Positions 38,739-48,501 of a DNA stretch of 64,000 bases are shown one piece after another. Location of the stretch: contig JACQDM010000002.1 of NCBI GenBank assembly GCA_016201045.1, forward strand, positions 682,001 through 746,000, in the 5' to 3' direction. The DNA comes from Afipia sp. GTDB lineage: Bacteria; Pseudomonadota; Alphaproteobacteria; Rhizobiales; Xanthobacteraceae. The position numbers and the translations under genes are program-made. The first letter of the stretch is position 1; each line of letters opens with the position of its first letter. The notes beneath the pieces were generated by a model. It did no database searches. It was not told where the DNA came from and saw only the letters and a list, made by a program, of their open reading frames with translations.

Positions 38739-39122
38739 ATGACGATGGCAAAATCGGAAGCAGTTTGCCCGGTGGCGGCCTTCCAGAAGATGATCAGCGG
38801 CAAATACAAGTTGCGGATTGTCTGGGATCTCAAGGGCGGCGCGAAGCGCTACAGTGAAATCCGCAGCGGGCTGCTGCGCGGCACAGCGACGTCGTCGGCG
38901 GAAATCGCGCCGCGCGTGCTCAGCCGTGAACTGAAGGCGCTGACGGCGATGGGTTTGATCGAGCGGAGGGATTTCGGGGTTGTCCCGCCGAAGGTGGAAT
39001 ACAAGCTGACACGCAAGGGCAGGAGCTTCGTGCCGGTGGTTGCGGCGATCCGCAAATGGGGCGACCGTCATCTGACGGCGCAGGCGTCGCCGCAACAGAT
39101 TTTCGCAATGGCTGCGGAATAG
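38739..39122 (+). CDS. HxlR family transcriptional regulator
   Basis: CPVAAFQKMISGKYKLRIVWDLKGGAKRYSEIRSGL...ISPRVLSRELKALTAMGLIERR-type winged helix. Confidence 0.92.
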   Translation: MTMAKSEAVCPVAAFQKMISGKYKLRIVWDLKGGAKRYSEIRSGLLRGTATSSAEIAPRVLSRELKALTAMGLIERRDFGVVPPKVEYKLTRKGRSFVPVVAAIRKWGDRHLTAQASPQQIFAMAAE

Positions 39123-39124
39123 GT

Positions 39125-39706
39125 CTATCCGGCCGGAGCGATGCTTGGCGACAGGATCGCTTCGAGATGTTCGGGGCGATCCTTGTTGACCGCGATCAGA
39201 TACTCGTCGGCGAGTCCGCGCAAGCGCTTGCTCAACTCATTCGCCATGCCCGCGGCTTCGATCTTGGCCTGCTCGCGGAAGATCGCGTGGATGGCATTGA
39301 CGTGATGCGCGATTAGTTCGTCGGGAACGGCGATCAGATCCGGCGAATGCTCGATGATCCGGCAGAGACTTTCGGCGGCTGCTGCGGCAGTCGGATAACC
39401 GAAAGTCGCCGCATCGCCCTTGATGTCGTGCGCGGCACGAAACAGCTCCTCACGGTTCTGCGTATTCATGCCGTCAGCCTTGATGGTGGCGTAAGCAGCG
39501 CTGAGCCGTTCGCATTCCGCCAGCATCCAGCCCTTGAATTCGCCGGAGAGGGAAGCGAGCGCCTTTTCAGCACGCGCGACTGGATCGTCTTTGTCTTTCT
39601 CGTCGATGCGGCGGACGAGTTTGCGCAGCGGATTGGGCTGCGTGATGATCTGATAGTCGGCGTAGGTTTCGACCTTGATCGCGGAGTCGGGTTTCTTGCT
39701 GGCCAT
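39125..39706 (-). CDS. Hpt (histidine phosphotransfer) domain protein
   Basis: ELFRAAHDIKGDAATFGYPTAAAAAESLCRIIEHSP (HxxKG motif). Confidence 0.88.
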   Translation of the reverse strand: MASKKPDSAIKVETYADYQIITQPNPLRKLVRRIDEKDKDDPVARAEKALASLSGEFKGWMLAECERLSAAYATIKADGMNTQNREELFRAAHDIKGDAATFGYPTAAAAAESLCRIIEHSPDLIAVPDELIAHHVNAIHAIFREQAKIEAAGMANELSKRLRGLADEYLIAVNKDRPEHLEAILSPSIAPAG

Positions 39707-39715
39707 GAGGATGCC

Positions 39716-40261
39716 TCACCCGGCGACGCGAGCTTTGTCCAGCAATGACGGTTGCTGGACGACCTCCGCAGGGCCGCCGCTGCGGCGCTCGACACCGATA
39801 TAGGTGTTGTTGAGATTGCGGCGGCGATCCGGTCCGAAATAGTTCTTGGTCTTGATGAAGGGACGGGGGTTGGCGACCACCGTCAGGATACGCTGATAGA
39901 GCGCCTTTGCAGAGATCGGCTTTGCCAGAAATTCGGTGACACCGGCATCGCGCGCGGTCATCACACGGCGTTTTTCGGAATGGCCGGTGAGCATGATGAT
40001 CGGCGCGTAGGGATTTCCCGCGCCATCCGGCTGGCGGATCATCTGTGCAAGTTCGAGTCCGTCGAAGATCGGCATCGACCAGTCGGTTATGACGATGTCG
40101 GGAACGTAATGACTGTACATTTCGAGGGCGGTCGCGCCGTCCTCGGCTTCATAGACTTCGCGGGCGCCGAACGAATGCAGCAGCGTCAGCAGAATGCGGC
40201 GCATATGCGCATTGTCGTCGCACACGAGAAACCGCAGCTTGTTGAAATCGATACGGTACAT
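39716..40261 (-). CDS. response regulator (receiver domain)
   Basis: RFLVCDDNAHMRRILLTLLHSFGAREVYEAEDGATALEMYSHYVPDIVITDWSMPIFDGLELAQMIR...PIIMLTGHSE...FLAKPIS. Confidence 0.95.
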   Translation of the reverse strand: MYRIDFNKLRFLVCDDNAHMRRILLTLLHSFGAREVYEAEDGATALEMYSHYVPDIVITDWSMPIFDGLELAQMIRQPDGAGNPYAPIIMLTGHSEKRRVMTARDAGVTEFLAKPISAKALYQRILTVVANPRPFIKTKNYFGPDRRRNLNNTYIGVERRSGGPAEVVQQPSLLDKARVAG

Positions 40262-40356
40262 GGGCAGCCCGAACGGCGCACCGGAAAGGTACACACGACG
40301 TTAACTATATGCCGCTGCCGTTAACGAATGGTTATCCCTACGCCCTGCAGGGGCCT

Positions 40357-41133
40357 CTAATAGCCGAACTGCTCGCTGAGGATTCGCTCCTCGAGGCTGT
40401 GGCCGGGATCGAACAGCATCCTGATCGAGATGGTCTTGTCGGCGATGATCTCGACGCGCTGCACGTCGCGCGCCTCATCGTGGTCGGCGACGGCCGCGAC
40501 CGGGCGCTTGTCGGATTCCAGAACCTCGATCACGACGAACGCCGTATTCGGCAGCAGCGCGCCATGCCAGCGGCGAGGGCGGAACGGGCTGATCGGCGTC
40601 AACGCAAGCAGAGGGGCATTGATGGGAAGGATCGGGCCCTGCGCCGAAAGATTGTAGGCGGTCGAGCCGGCTGGCGTCGCGACCATGACGCCGTCCGAAA
40701 TCAATTCCGCCATGCGCTCGCGCTCATCGACGAGGATGCGAAGCCGCGCGGCCTGATGGGTCTGGCGAAACAGCGACACTTCGTTGATGGCGTGATGGAT
40801 ATGCACTTTGTTGTGGCGGTCGGTGGCGCGCATCAGCAACGGATTGATGACGGTGACCTTCGCGGCTTCGAGCCGCTCAAGAAGGTGGTTCGGGCTGAAC
40901 TCGTTCATCAGAAAGCCGACTGTGCCGCGATGCATGCCGTAGATCGGGATTCCGGAATGCATATGCGCGTGCAGCGTCTGCAGCATCAGGCCGTCGCCGC
41001 CGAGCGCGATCACGACGTCGGCCTTGTCGGCGGGCTGATTGCCGTAGGCTTTGACGAGTTGCGCAAGCGCAGCCTGCGCTTCGGCGCTGGGGCCGGCGAC
41101 AAAAGCGATGCGCTGATATTTGGTCGTAGCCAT
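40357..41133 (-). CDS. nadK: NAD kinase
   Basis: [18 protein letters not shown]...[14 protein letters not shown]...[24 protein letters not shown]. Confidence 0.95.
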   Translation of the reverse strand: MATTKYQRIAFVAGPSAEAQAALAQLVKAYGNQPADKADVVIALGGDGLMLQTLHAHMHSGIPIYGMHRGTVGFLMNEFSPNHLLERLEAAKVTVINPLLMRATDRHNKVHIHHAINEVSLFRQTHQAARLRILVDERERMAELISDGVMVATPAGSTAYNLSAQGPILPINAPLLALTPISPFRPRRWHGALLPNTAFVVIEVLESDKRPVAAVADHDEARDVQRVEIIADKTISIRMLFDPGHSLEERILSEQFGY

Positions 41134-41250
41134 ATCTCGATCGTCAATCTCGATGCACGCCGCGCGATGTCGGCGGAGCCGCCTCGTCTATACGACCTTG
41201 AGGGCCGATGTCGAGGCATGGCAGGCGCGCGGGATGCGATTAACCAAACG

Positions 41251-41281
41251 AAAGCGGCACCTGCATCGAGGCAGGTGCCGT
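41251..41281 (-). terminator. terminator of TPR protein gene
   Basis: cggcacctgc-atcgag-gcaggtgccg hairpin, T-rich on minus strand after it. Confidence 0.7.
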
Positions 41282-41303
41282 ATTCATGCGACGCGTTGCG
41301 TCG

Positions 41304-41930
41304 TCAGTAGGTGGTCTGGCCTGTGGTCAGCGCTTGCGCCAAGGACGCATATTCCGGGCAGTTCTTGCCGGCGATCTTTTCGATCTTGCCGAGATGATAC
41401 ATTGCCTGGTCGCGATTGCCCTGTTCGATCTGCCACAGGCCGTAATACTGCCAGGTTCGGACGTGGTTCGGATCGGCTTTCAGCGCGCGTTCGTACCACT
41501 GGCTCGCCAGCTGATAGTTGCCGAGTTTGCGATAGGAATAGCCGATCAGGTTGGCGACGTCGGCGCGATCCGGCTGGCCGAGCGCTTCGAGCTGCGGAAT
41601 CGCCGCAGAATAGTCGTTACGCTCGTAGATCGTCGCGTAGGCTTCGCGATAGCCTTTCAGGAAAGCCGGATCGTCGATCGACGATTTTTTGTCAGCGGGT
41701 TTGCTGCCCGGCTCCAGCTTCTGCCACCAGTGTTTCTTCGCGGTGGTGTCCTTGGCGGGCGCGTTCGTCGTTGCGGCGGGAGGCGCAGTTGTCTTTGCGG
41801 GAGGCGTCGTCACCGGAGCCGGATTGGGATCGACGCCGCCCGCGGCGATCACGACATCGAAAGTCGGCATCACGAAAAATGCGGAAAAAAGAAAGGCAAA
41901 GACTAGACGGCAGGTGGTGGAAATCCTCAT
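41304..41930 (-). CDS. tetratricopeptide repeat protein, exported
   Basis: ADVANLIGYSYRKLGNYQLASQWYERALKADPNHVRTWQYYGLWQIEQGNRDQAMYHL. Confidence 0.88.
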   Translation of the reverse strand: MRISTTCRLVFAFLFSAFFVMPTFDVVIAAGGVDPNPAPVTTPPAKTTAPPAATTNAPAKDTTAKKHWWQKLEPGSKPADKKSSIDDPAFLKGYREAYATIYERNDYSAAIPQLEALGQPDRADVANLIGYSYRKLGNYQLASQWYERALKADPNHVRTWQYYGLWQIEQGNRDQAMYHLGKIEKIAGKNCPEYASLAQALTTGQTTY

Positions 41931-42203
41931 GTGACGTCTCCCTCGGGAATAGCGCAGCATATACCGGCTTTGTCGGATTAAACACGGGCTTGGTTCGAAC
42001 ATTCCGGCTTCCTCCCGCCAAATCTTCGCCATTTTGATGCACCGCATCACAACGCAGCTAACGAAGGCGTCATGCAGATGAACGCCGTCTGCAATCTTGC
42101 TTCAGCCTGAGTTCAGCGCACCGTTCTTAAGTTCGTCTCCATGATCGGCAACCCGGCCATCCGACCGGCCACCCTGACGATCCAAGAGGAATAGGAGACG
42201 ACC

Positions 42204-42500
42204 ATGTTTAAGAAAATTTCCGCAGTTGTGATCGCAGCTTCGCTGCTGACCGCGCCTGCTTTCGCCGCAACCGTCATCAAGACCGAGCGCGCACCTGCCG
42301 CCAAGACCGTGACCATGAAGCCGTCGGTTGCCAACGCCAAGGCGCAGGCCGTCGTCGTCAAGAAGGTGCATCGTCATCATCGCAAGCACTTCACCCATGG
42401 TCATGCGCGCAAGCACATGGCAGTCGTGAAAAAGGTCACCGTGAAGCGCATTTCGGCGGCTGCTCCCGCCAAGACCGTGATCGTTAAGAAGAAGATCTGA
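42204..42500 (+). CDS. small exported His/Lys-rich protein
   Basis: Signal peptide MFKKISAVVIAASLLTAPAFA then KKVHRHHRKHFTHGHARKHMAVVKKV. Confidence 0.75.
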   Translation: MFKKISAVVIAASLLTAPAFAATVIKTERAPAAKTVTMKPSVANAKAQAVVVKKVHRHHRKHFTHGHARKHMAVVKKVTVKRISAAAPAKTVIVKKKI

Positions 42501-42570
42501 TTTCACGTCTGTGAATTTCCACGGCAGCGGCTGCTTCGCCCCCGTACCGCCGGTGCCACTGGAAGAAGTA

Positions 42571-42607
42571 CGGCCCGCGTCATCGCTTTTTGCGGTGATC
42601 GCGGGCC
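42571..42607. terminator. probable shared hairpin terminator between convergent genes
   Basis: cggcccgcgtcatcgc-ttttt-gcggtgatcgcgggccg. Confidence 0.5.
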
Positions 42608-42626
42608 GCGCTGTTTGGAGACGGCT

Positions 42627-44867
42627 TCAGAACGTCATGCCGGCTTTGGCCATGAAGACGCGGCCGGGCAGGGGATAGATCGCGTATGAGCCCTGCATCG
42701 TGGCGCTGGCAATGCCGTAATCGTAATACTGCTTGTCGAGCAAGTTGATGACAGCGGCCGACCAAAAGAACTGGTCGACGGTGCCGCTCAGTTTCAGGTC
42801 GATTGTCGCGTTCGCCGGAATCAGCGGCTGGGTGTTCGGCTGATCGTTGTCGAATCGCCGACTGCTCCAGAATCGCGCGTTGGCATCAAACACCAGATAT
42901 TTGTGCCAGACGTTCCACGAAAATCCGGCACTTCCCGACAGTCGCGAGACCAGCGGCACATCGTTGCCGGCGAACGCACCTTCCTCGAACACCGCGCGCG
43001 TAAAGGCAAACCCGCCCTTCAGCATGAAGGCCTCGTTGATGCGCAGCGATGCGCTCGTCTCCGTGCCGTAGCGATGCGTCGGATCGAGGTTGTAGTTGAA
43101 GAACTGCACCGGGTTGAAGTGGATCTCGTTCTTCAGATGCATATCGTAGTAGCTGGTCTGAAAGTCGAAGCCGCCGCTATGAAAGCGAACGCCGCCTTCG
43201 ACGTCGTAGGACGTTTGCGTGTTGAGCTGAAACGTCTGTGGGATCGGCGTGAAGAACGGCGGACCTTGGTAGGCGGGGCCGGTCACCACGCGCTCATCGA
43301 CATTGGGGGTGCGGAATGCCTGCGCAGCGCGGGCAAACAATGTGAACGTCTGATTCAATCTGTGTTCGAGACCGATGTGGAGTGCATGGTTGGTTTCCGT
43401 CTTGTCGAGTGGCGACGCCTGTGCGGCAAGCGATCCGAACGGTGCGGTCGGGTCGTAACGGTCGCGCGCGGTCAGCGACATATACTGGATGCGTCCGCCA
43501 TACGAGAAATCCGTCGTCGGCAACAGGCCAAGCGTCTGTTGCCAGTAACCTGCAACGGTTTGCTGCGAGAGATTGTAGACGTGATTGGGCGGATCGAAAT
43601 ACTGCTGGCTGCGGTTGGAGTCGTATTGATAGTTGTAATAATCAATGCCGGTCAGGATGTTCGACGAAATGCTTCCGAACATGTTCTTCATGCTCAGGCG
43701 CGGCGTGACCGACCAGGTCTGTAGCGTCGAATCGACATAGGCGTAGTTCAATCCGCCGATGCTGGCGGGATCGCCGAAGAAACCGGATTGCTGTTTCTTG
43801 TTGCGAACGCCGCCATCGACAATCAGCTCGGCGCCGGTCCATAGCGACTTGGTGAATCCGGCTGTGACGCTGTTGCCTTGCTTTTGACCGTAGTCGTAGG
43901 GCGTTCGCGTCGCGCGCGGATCGCCGAGCGTGCTGAAAAATGTCGCGCCGAAATCGATCGAATACATGTTCGCGAGCGTTCCCGGAAAGCCGAGTTGCAG
44001 ACGATCAGCGGTGAGATTGAGAAATGCGGTGAACTCCGGTGTCGTGTAGCGGATATCTCCGACGGCGTTCTGCTGATCGAGCTTGTTGTTGGCGCGGTAG
44101 CCGTCCGAGTGAACGGCGTTCGCGAACATTGACGATGACCACGGCCCGGCATTGGTGCTGACCGATGCGTTGCCCCCCCGCTGGCCATACGAGCCGACGC
44201 CGCCTTCGATGCGGCCTGCGTAGGGTTTGCCGCCGACACCCGTCTTGGTCACGATGTTGATCACGCCACCAACGGCGTTGTCGCCGTAGAGCACTGCACC
44301 CGAATTGCCGCGCGTGATCTCGATTCGCTCGATCGACTGGATCGGAATCGTCGACAGATCGACACCCTGCAGATCGGCTTCGTTCAGCCGGCGTCCGTTG
44401 AGAAGAAACAGCGTGTTCGATGACGCGAATGCGCCGAAGCTGCGCACGTCCACCACGCTGCCGGTGCCATTCACTGCGCCGAAAAGATTGGTGAGCTGGA
44501 CGCCCGGTGCACTTGCGATGATCTCTTGAATGGTCTGGTTTGGCGCGCGCGCGATGTCGTCCGACGTGATGACCGTCGTCGATGCGCCGACGATACCGAT
44601 GCTCGGCGCAGGTGCGGTTGTGGTCCCGGGTACGGTTGCGCTGCCACTGTTTGAATTGCCGCCCGTGTTGCTCAGCCGCGTTGTACTGACGTTGATTTCG
44701 GGCAGCGACGTGCTCTGGGCCAGAGCAGGGGTCGTCACCGATGCCGCGAGAAACGCAGAGATGAATGCGAGGTTAAACGGCGCTCGCGATCGAATTTTGC
44801 TAGAGGTCGAAGTCACGAATGTTCTCCATCGATTTTTGAAATCGCGGAGGTGAGTATTCGTGACCAT
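42627..44867 (-). CDS. TonB-dependent receptor, likely cobalamin transporter (BtuB-like)
   Basis: TonB box/plug ARAPNQTIQEIIASAPGVQLTNLFGAVNGTGSVVDVRSFG...RIEITRGNSGAVLYGDNAVGGVINIVTK; cobalamin riboswitch upstream. Confidence 0.93.
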   Translation of the reverse strand: MVTNTHLRDFKNRWRTFVTSTSSKIRSRAPFNLAFISAFLAASVTTPALAQSTSLPEINVSTTRLSNTGGNSNSGSATVPGTTTAPAPSIGIVGASTTVITSDDIARAPNQTIQEIIASAPGVQLTNLFGAVNGTGSVVDVRSFGAFASSNTLFLLNGRRLNEADLQGVDLSTIPIQSIERIEITRGNSGAVLYGDNAVGGVINIVTKTGVGGKPYAGRIEGGVGSYGQRGGNASVSTNAGPWSSSMFANAVHSDGYRANNKLDQQNAVGDIRYTTPEFTAFLNLTADRLQLGFPGTLANMYSIDFGATFFSTLGDPRATRTPYDYGQKQGNSVTAGFTKSLWTGAELIVDGGVRNKKQQSGFFGDPASIGGLNYAYVDSTLQTWSVTPRLSMKNMFGSISSNILTGIDYYNYQYDSNRSQQYFDPPNHVYNLSQQTVAGYWQQTLGLLPTTDFSYGGRIQYMSLTARDRYDPTAPFGSLAAQASPLDKTETNHALHIGLEHRLNQTFTLFARAAQAFRTPNVDERVVTGPAYQGPPFFTPIPQTFQLNTQTSYDVEGGVRFHSGGFDFQTSYYDMHLKNEIHFNPVQFFNYNLDPTHRYGTETSASLRINEAFMLKGGFAFTRAVFEEGAFAGNDVPLVSRLSGSAGFSWNVWHKYLVFDANARFWSSRRFDNDQPNTQPLIPANATIDLKLSGTVDQFFWSAAVINLLDKQYYDYGIASATMQGSYAIYPLPGRVFMAKAGMTF

Positions 44868-45019
44868 CAGGCATGACGAAGCACGGCAAGCGAACGCTGC
44901 CGAATTCTACATCACACTTGAGGAAACGAGCCATCGGCCAGTCCTCCGCAACGGTTACACATCGTCACCGCTGCGGAACACCGCCCCTTCGCACGCCCCG
45001 TGCGACGGAAGGATGACCG

Positions 45020-45187
45020 GTACAGGCAGGTCTCCTGGCTCGCGGATCGTCACCGTTGCCCGCCTTCCCAAGTTCGGCTCGAAAGCCTTGCTCAGTGGCC
45101 TTTTGGACAACGGCTCACCGCTGACAGTTGCGGGGGCAGCTCCGGATTTCACCGTGATCGACGCAATACGTTCATCACGGCGGCACC
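45020..45187 (-). promoter_or_regulatory. cobalamin (B12) riboswitch
   Basis: Minus strand: ...ggtgaaatccggagctgcccccgcaactgtcagcggtgagcc...ccactg...gggaaggcgggcaacggtgacgatccgcgagccaggagacctgcctgt, canonical AdoCbl core and 3' box. Confidence 0.93.
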
Positions 45188-45305
45188 GAATTCCCTATTC
45201 GCCAGCTTGCGCTGGCACCTGTGCCGTGCGGGCAATCAAGCGTTCGTTGGTTGCCATGTCAATGCCACAATGCGTATCAACGCGGAGAGAATGGGTTTGG
45301 ACTGA

Positions 45306-45731
45306 ATGCGTTGTAATTCGGCGACATCGTTGAAAGTCGTGCTTCTGCTGTCGGTAGCTGCCGCGATGGCGGACTGCGCGTCGAGCGACAATCTTTCCTT
45401 CACCTCGGATCGCGACGAAGCCGTGCAGGTCGTCCCGCCGAACTATCGGGCCGAGTTGCTGGCGCTTCTCAAGACCTATCTCAACGATCCGCGCGGAATC
45501 CGGGAGGCCATGATCGCCGAGCCCGTCCTGCGCAAGATCGGCAGCCGACAACGCTATGTCGCCTGCATGAAATTCAACGCGCGGGATTCGGATGGCAGCT
45601 ATGGCGGCTCGAAAGAGCGCGGCGCGTTGTTCGTCGATGGGCGGCTCGACCGTATCATCGAAAAGCCGGAAGATATGTGCGCGGGCGCGACCTACGCGCC
45701 GTTTCCAGAACTCGAAAAGCTGACGCGCTAG
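45306..45731 (+). CDS. hypothetical exported protein
   Basis: Signal-like N-terminus MRCNSATSLKVVLLLSVAAAMADCAS; 141 aa. Confidence 0.75.
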   Translation: MRCNSATSLKVVLLLSVAAAMADCASSDNLSFTSDRDEAVQVVPPNYRAELLALLKTYLNDPRGIREAMIAEPVLRKIGSRQRYVACMKFNARDSDGSYGGSKERGALFVDGRLDRIIEKPEDMCAGATYAPFPELEKLTR

Positions 45732-46918
45732 GAAAAGCGTTTTGCCACTGCGTCGCATGCGCGCCGCCATGCTCGCACGCTGTCGAAATCCGCAGGCGTG
45801 TCGTCCGCTCCGTTGCGAACCACGACGACTTCGGATGGCGGGTCGATGTAGATGAACTGGCCGTGGATGCCCCAGCACATCAATGTGTGGCGCTTGCGGT
45901 CGATCTGGTAGAATTTGCTACGATAGCTCGCGCCCGGGAAGACTTCGGCGAATTCGCCGCGCGCCCACGGTTGCGGGTCGCCATTGTCGACGATGTCGTC
46001 GATCCACCAACCCGGTACCACCTGTCTGCCATTCGCGACACCGCGCCGCCGGATCATTTCGCCGAAGCGCGCGAGGTCGCGCGGAGCCGCGCAGATGCCG
46101 CCGGCCGTTCGCATCGCGCCTTCGCGGTCGAGCGTGATGTAAGCGTCCACTTCAGCGCCCATCGGCTGCCAGAGAAGTTCGCTCAATAGCTCCGCGTATG
46201 CGCGGCCGGCTGCCCGCTCGTAGACCCAGCCGAGCAGGTCGGTGTTGGTTGAGACATAATGGAATGTCTCGCCGTGCTTCTTGCCGTCCGGCTTTTGCGT
46301 GGCGAGGTATTCGCGCAACGCTGGTGATAATTTTCCGGGCGGGATCACATCCCAGCCTACGGCGAGACGATACCTCGCGACGTCTCCGTCGGGGTCTTCG
46401 TAATCTTCGACAAACGAGATGCCAACCGTCATGTCGAGCAGGTGGCGCACATTGCAGCCGCCATAGACGGACGCGGCGACCTCGGGGACGTAGTCGGTCA
46501 CGGGCCTTTTCGGATCGAGCAGTCCGCGATCGACAAGAATTCCGCCGAGTGCGCCGGTGATCGATTTGCTTACCGAGAAAACGATGTGCGGCGCCAGCGG
46601 ATCAAGGCCATGCGCGAACCATTCGCTCGCGATCTTGCCCCGATGCAGTACCGTGAACCCCTTGGCGCGGGTCTCGCGCAATAGTCCGTTGAGCGTGACT
46701 TGCTTGCCGCCGAAGCCTTCGAACGTGACGTGACCCAATTCGACCAGCGCGTTGTCGAGCGGGGCAGGCGATTTGGACGCCGGGATGTTCGCCGTCGGCA
46801 ACAGTTGACGGACGTTGTGGAAACTCCAGTCGCTGAACGGCTGCCGGCGCCAGTTCGCCAAGGTGACGATCTTGTCGCGCGCGGGCGGGAATTCGCTCAT
46901 CAGTCTTTTGGCGGTCAT
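45728..46918 (-). CDS. serine hydrolase (beta-lactamase/penicillin-binding-like)
   Basis: HIVFSVSKSITGALGGILVDRG (SxxK), TDLLGWVYERAAGR. Confidence 0.92.
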   Translation of the reverse strand: MTAKRLMSEFPPARDKIVTLANWRRQPFSDWSFHNVRQLLPTANIPASKSPAPLDNALVELGHVTFEGFGGKQVTLNGLLRETRAKGFTVLHRGKIASEWFAHGLDPLAPHIVFSVSKSITGALGGILVDRGLLDPKRPVTDYVPEVAASVYGGCNVRHLLDMTVGISFVEDYEDPDGDVARYRLAVGWDVIPPGKLSPALREYLATQKPDGKKHGETFHYVSTNTDLLGWVYERAAGRAYAELLSELLWQPMGAEVDAYITLDREGAMRTAGGICAAPRDLARFGEMIRRRGVANGRQVVPGWWIDDIVDNGDPQPWARGEFAEVFPGASYRSKFYQIDRKRHTLMCWGIHGQFIYIDPPSEVVVVRNGADDTPADFDSVRAWRRACDAVAKRFS

Positions 46919-47257
46919 GGCGTCTCGCTGATTTTGAAAGCGAGGCGCATCTTGCGGCTAAATCCGCTCAAGACAATCTTGCGCCGCACAAGATCAATGG
47001 CCGCAGCTGCCTGAAATCCAAGAGAATCGGACTCGGAATTGAAAAATCGGCAAGGGGACTCGCTAAAAACAATGTGCGGGACTCTTCGCGGGCCTGCCGA
47101 TCAAATCCTATCCATGATGATGATTCCCAAATTGGCGGCGATCGAATCGCTGTCGCTGAACGCCGCGTTGGCAATGGTGCTGGTCGTGGCCGCATCTGCC
47201 AACGCGATCTGTCTGCTGTCGTATCTCTAAGCTGCCCCACTCCGGCTTCGGATACGC

Positions 47258-47294
47258 GACGGCTCCCGATTCGCTGTTCGAATCGGGAGCCGTC
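47258..47294. repeat. perfect 16-bp inverted repeat hairpin
   Basis: gacggctcccgattcg-ctgtt-cgaatcgggagccgtc. Confidence 0.85.
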
Positions 47295-47320
47295 GATGCA
47301 GATTTTGGACCGGACGAACG

Positions 47321-47851
47321 TTACTTCTTGTAGTCCGAATATTTGAACGCCGGCATTGCCTTCAGCTGGTCCTTGGTCGCGCTGATGACGGCGTGATCCG
47401 GGTACCAGTTGTCGTGCGCCGCGCCCATCGAGCCGCTGTTGATCGCCGACGCCGAGCCCGTCGTCGTGGTGGACGATGCCGGTGCACCCATCGGGGCGGT
47501 GCCGCTCGCCGACGATGTTTTCACGGGTGCATCGACCCACTTCAGCTGATCGAAATTGACCGCGACGTTCTGCTCGCCGACACCAAGGAAGCCGCCGACA
47601 CCGAGGATCACGGCGCTAACCTTGCCGGAATTGTCGAGCAGCACTTCATTGATGTCGCCGACCTTCTCGTTGCCGTCGTTATAGACGTTCAGGCCGACGA
47701 GTTTCGAAGCGCGCCACGATCCTTTCACATCCTGCGCCGTGCTGATGGCACTGGCCGATGGCGAAGTCGATGTGTTGGCGGTTTGCGCGAGCGCGGCTCC
47801 GCTCACCAACGCGGTTCCAAACATCGCTGCAGCGAGATATTTCGCAATCAT
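47321..47851 (-). CDS. exported PRC-barrel domain protein
   Basis: Signal peptide; WRASKLVGLNVYNDGNEKVGDINEVLLDNSGKVSAVILGVGGFLGVGEQNVAVNFDQL. Confidence 0.92.
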   Translation of the reverse strand: MIAKYLAAAMFGTALVSGAALAQTANTSTSPSASAISTAQDVKGSWRASKLVGLNVYNDGNEKVGDINEVLLDNSGKVSAVILGVGGFLGVGEQNVAVNFDQLKWVDAPVKTSSASGTAPMGAPASSTTTTGSASAINSGSMGAAHDNWYPDHAVISATKDQLKAMPAFKYSDYKK

Positions 47852-48002
47852 GTGTTCCTCCTTCAGATCAAAATGAGAGGTGGAAGAACACGAGACTGCT
47901 GCTGTTGTTCCGGGAACTCGGATTTTTCGTTGCTGCCAATTCATCACGCCGCGATTCAGCGCCGACAGCAAAATTGAATCGGAGCGGAGGAACTGGAACC
48001 GC

Positions 48003-48134
48003 TTACTTGCGCATCTGCTCGACGGACCAGATGTCGAAGATTCCCAGATTGTAAAGAAACGCCAAGACTGCAGCGATCCCGATGACGGCGAGTGCGACCT
48101 TGTGGTGCGTGCGGAAGCCGCCGGTCTCGTTCAT
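48003..48134 (-). CDS. 43-aa small membrane protein (missed by the ORF track cutoff)
   Basis: MNETGGFRTHHKVALAVIGIAAVLAFLYNLGIFDIWSVEQMRK*; one TM helix. Confidence 0.6.
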   Translation of the reverse strand: MNETGGFRTHHKVALAVIGIAAVLAFLYNLGIFDIWSVEQMRK

Positions 48135-48163
48135 CGCCTGATCCTTCACAGTCGCGGGAATGG

Positions 48164-48238
48164 TGGTGCCGGTTGAGAGGATTGAACTCCCGACCTTCGG
48201 TTTACAAAACCGCTGCTCTACCGCTGAGCTAAACCGGC
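48164..48238 (-). tRNA. tRNA-Thr (anticodon TGT), CCA encoded
   Basis: Minus strand gccggtttagctcagcggtagagcagcggttttgtaaaccgaaggtcgggagttcaatcctctcaaccggcacca. Confidence 0.95.
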
Positions 48239-48501
48239 CAAATCCAAGAATGCATGACGGTTTCCGAAATCCGCTTCGTACTTTTTAGCGTCATGTGCGG
48301 GGAAACAGCTATCAGCGCCGCCGCCGGGGGACAAGATCGGCCGGGGAGCTGCTGGTTAATTTCCCAATCGTTATCGCAATGATTCACAATTGACGGACGC
48401 CTGATGCTTACGCGTTAGGCTTACCTGGCGAATGAACTGCGCCTTTAACACCTTACCGGAGCAACTGAATTAGGGTCCGGCAGCTTTTGAAAGGCTGCCT
48501 C

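Noticed and set aside
47039-47230. 63-aa hydrophobic ORF (MKNRQGDSLKTMCGTLRG...ANAICLLSYL)
   Set aside because: C-terminal half could be a small membrane peptide, but no SD/conservation evidence; left uncalled
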